DNA of 5,287 nucleotides from Ectopseudomonas composti (GTDB lineage: Bacteria; Pseudomonadota; Gammaproteobacteria; Pseudomonadales; Pseudomonadaceae): positions 1-5,287 of the forward strand of contig CAMPIF010000341.1 of NCBI GenBank assembly GCA_946886245.1. Direction: 5' to 3'. This document shows positions 5,287 through 5,287 of the stretch, in pieces (the first letter of the stretch is position 1; every line of letters begins with the position of its first letter). The notes beneath the pieces are model-generated. The model was given only the letters and a program-made list of their open reading frames with translations. It was not told where the DNA came from and searched no databases. The position numbers and the translations under genes were made by a program.

Positions 5287-5287
5287 G

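Overview
The window looks like chromosomal DNA of a Pseudomonas or close relative. It is GC-rich with the matching codon use, the recognisable proteins (RlhA, a YecA-type UPF0149 protein, ecotin, a LysR regulator) are gammaproteobacterial in type, and the BRO-N and small HTH proteins resemble ones I know from pseudomonads. No rRNA, tRNA, CRISPR array, insertion sequence or tRNA-linked attachment site is visible. No gene-free stretch exceeds 300 bases; the longest gap is about 146 bases.

Layout. (1) 1-1892, minus: nearly all of rlhA, a U32-family 23S rRNA C2501 hydroxylation enzyme, with its C-terminus cut off by the window edge. (2) 1893-2038: a divergent promoter region. (3) 2039-2683, plus: a UPF0149/YecA protein with a C-terminal SEC-C metal-binding motif. 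(4) 2729-3187, minus: a small BRO-N protein, convergent with yecA. (5) 3188-3305: an AT-rich divergent control region with short inverted repeats. (6) 3306-3719, plus: a small HTH regulator. (7) 3732-3750: a GC-rich hairpin between two convergent genes. (8) 3757-4233, minus: ecotin, a secreted serine-protease inhibitor. (9) 4234-4347: the ecotin leader and promoter, rich in small inverted repeats. (10) 4348 to about 5151, minus: a LysR regulator without its DNA-binding head. (11) From about 5128 to the window end, minus: a fragment that reads as the FAD-binding part of the sarcosine oxidase alpha subunit, joined in frame to the LysR remnant.

How the parts relate. The first two genes are housekeeping functions (ribosome modification, and a factor tied to protein targeting or the ribosome) that diverge from a shared promoter region. 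The BRO-N and HTH genes form a divergent pair with the architecture of a small regulatory switch, but nothing else here is phage-like. Ecotin has its own promoter candidate just inside the end of the LysR gene.

The most notable signal is the SoxA-LysR junction. The two families share the short motif V-R-L-L-T-R-T-T, and the reading frame passes from one to the other exactly there. This is either an assembly or cloning chimera at the end of the sequence, or a real microhomology-mediated fusion. I favour the artefact, but only reads or PCR across the join can decide. I found no convincing undescribed system; the BRO-N/HTH pair is the nearest candidate.
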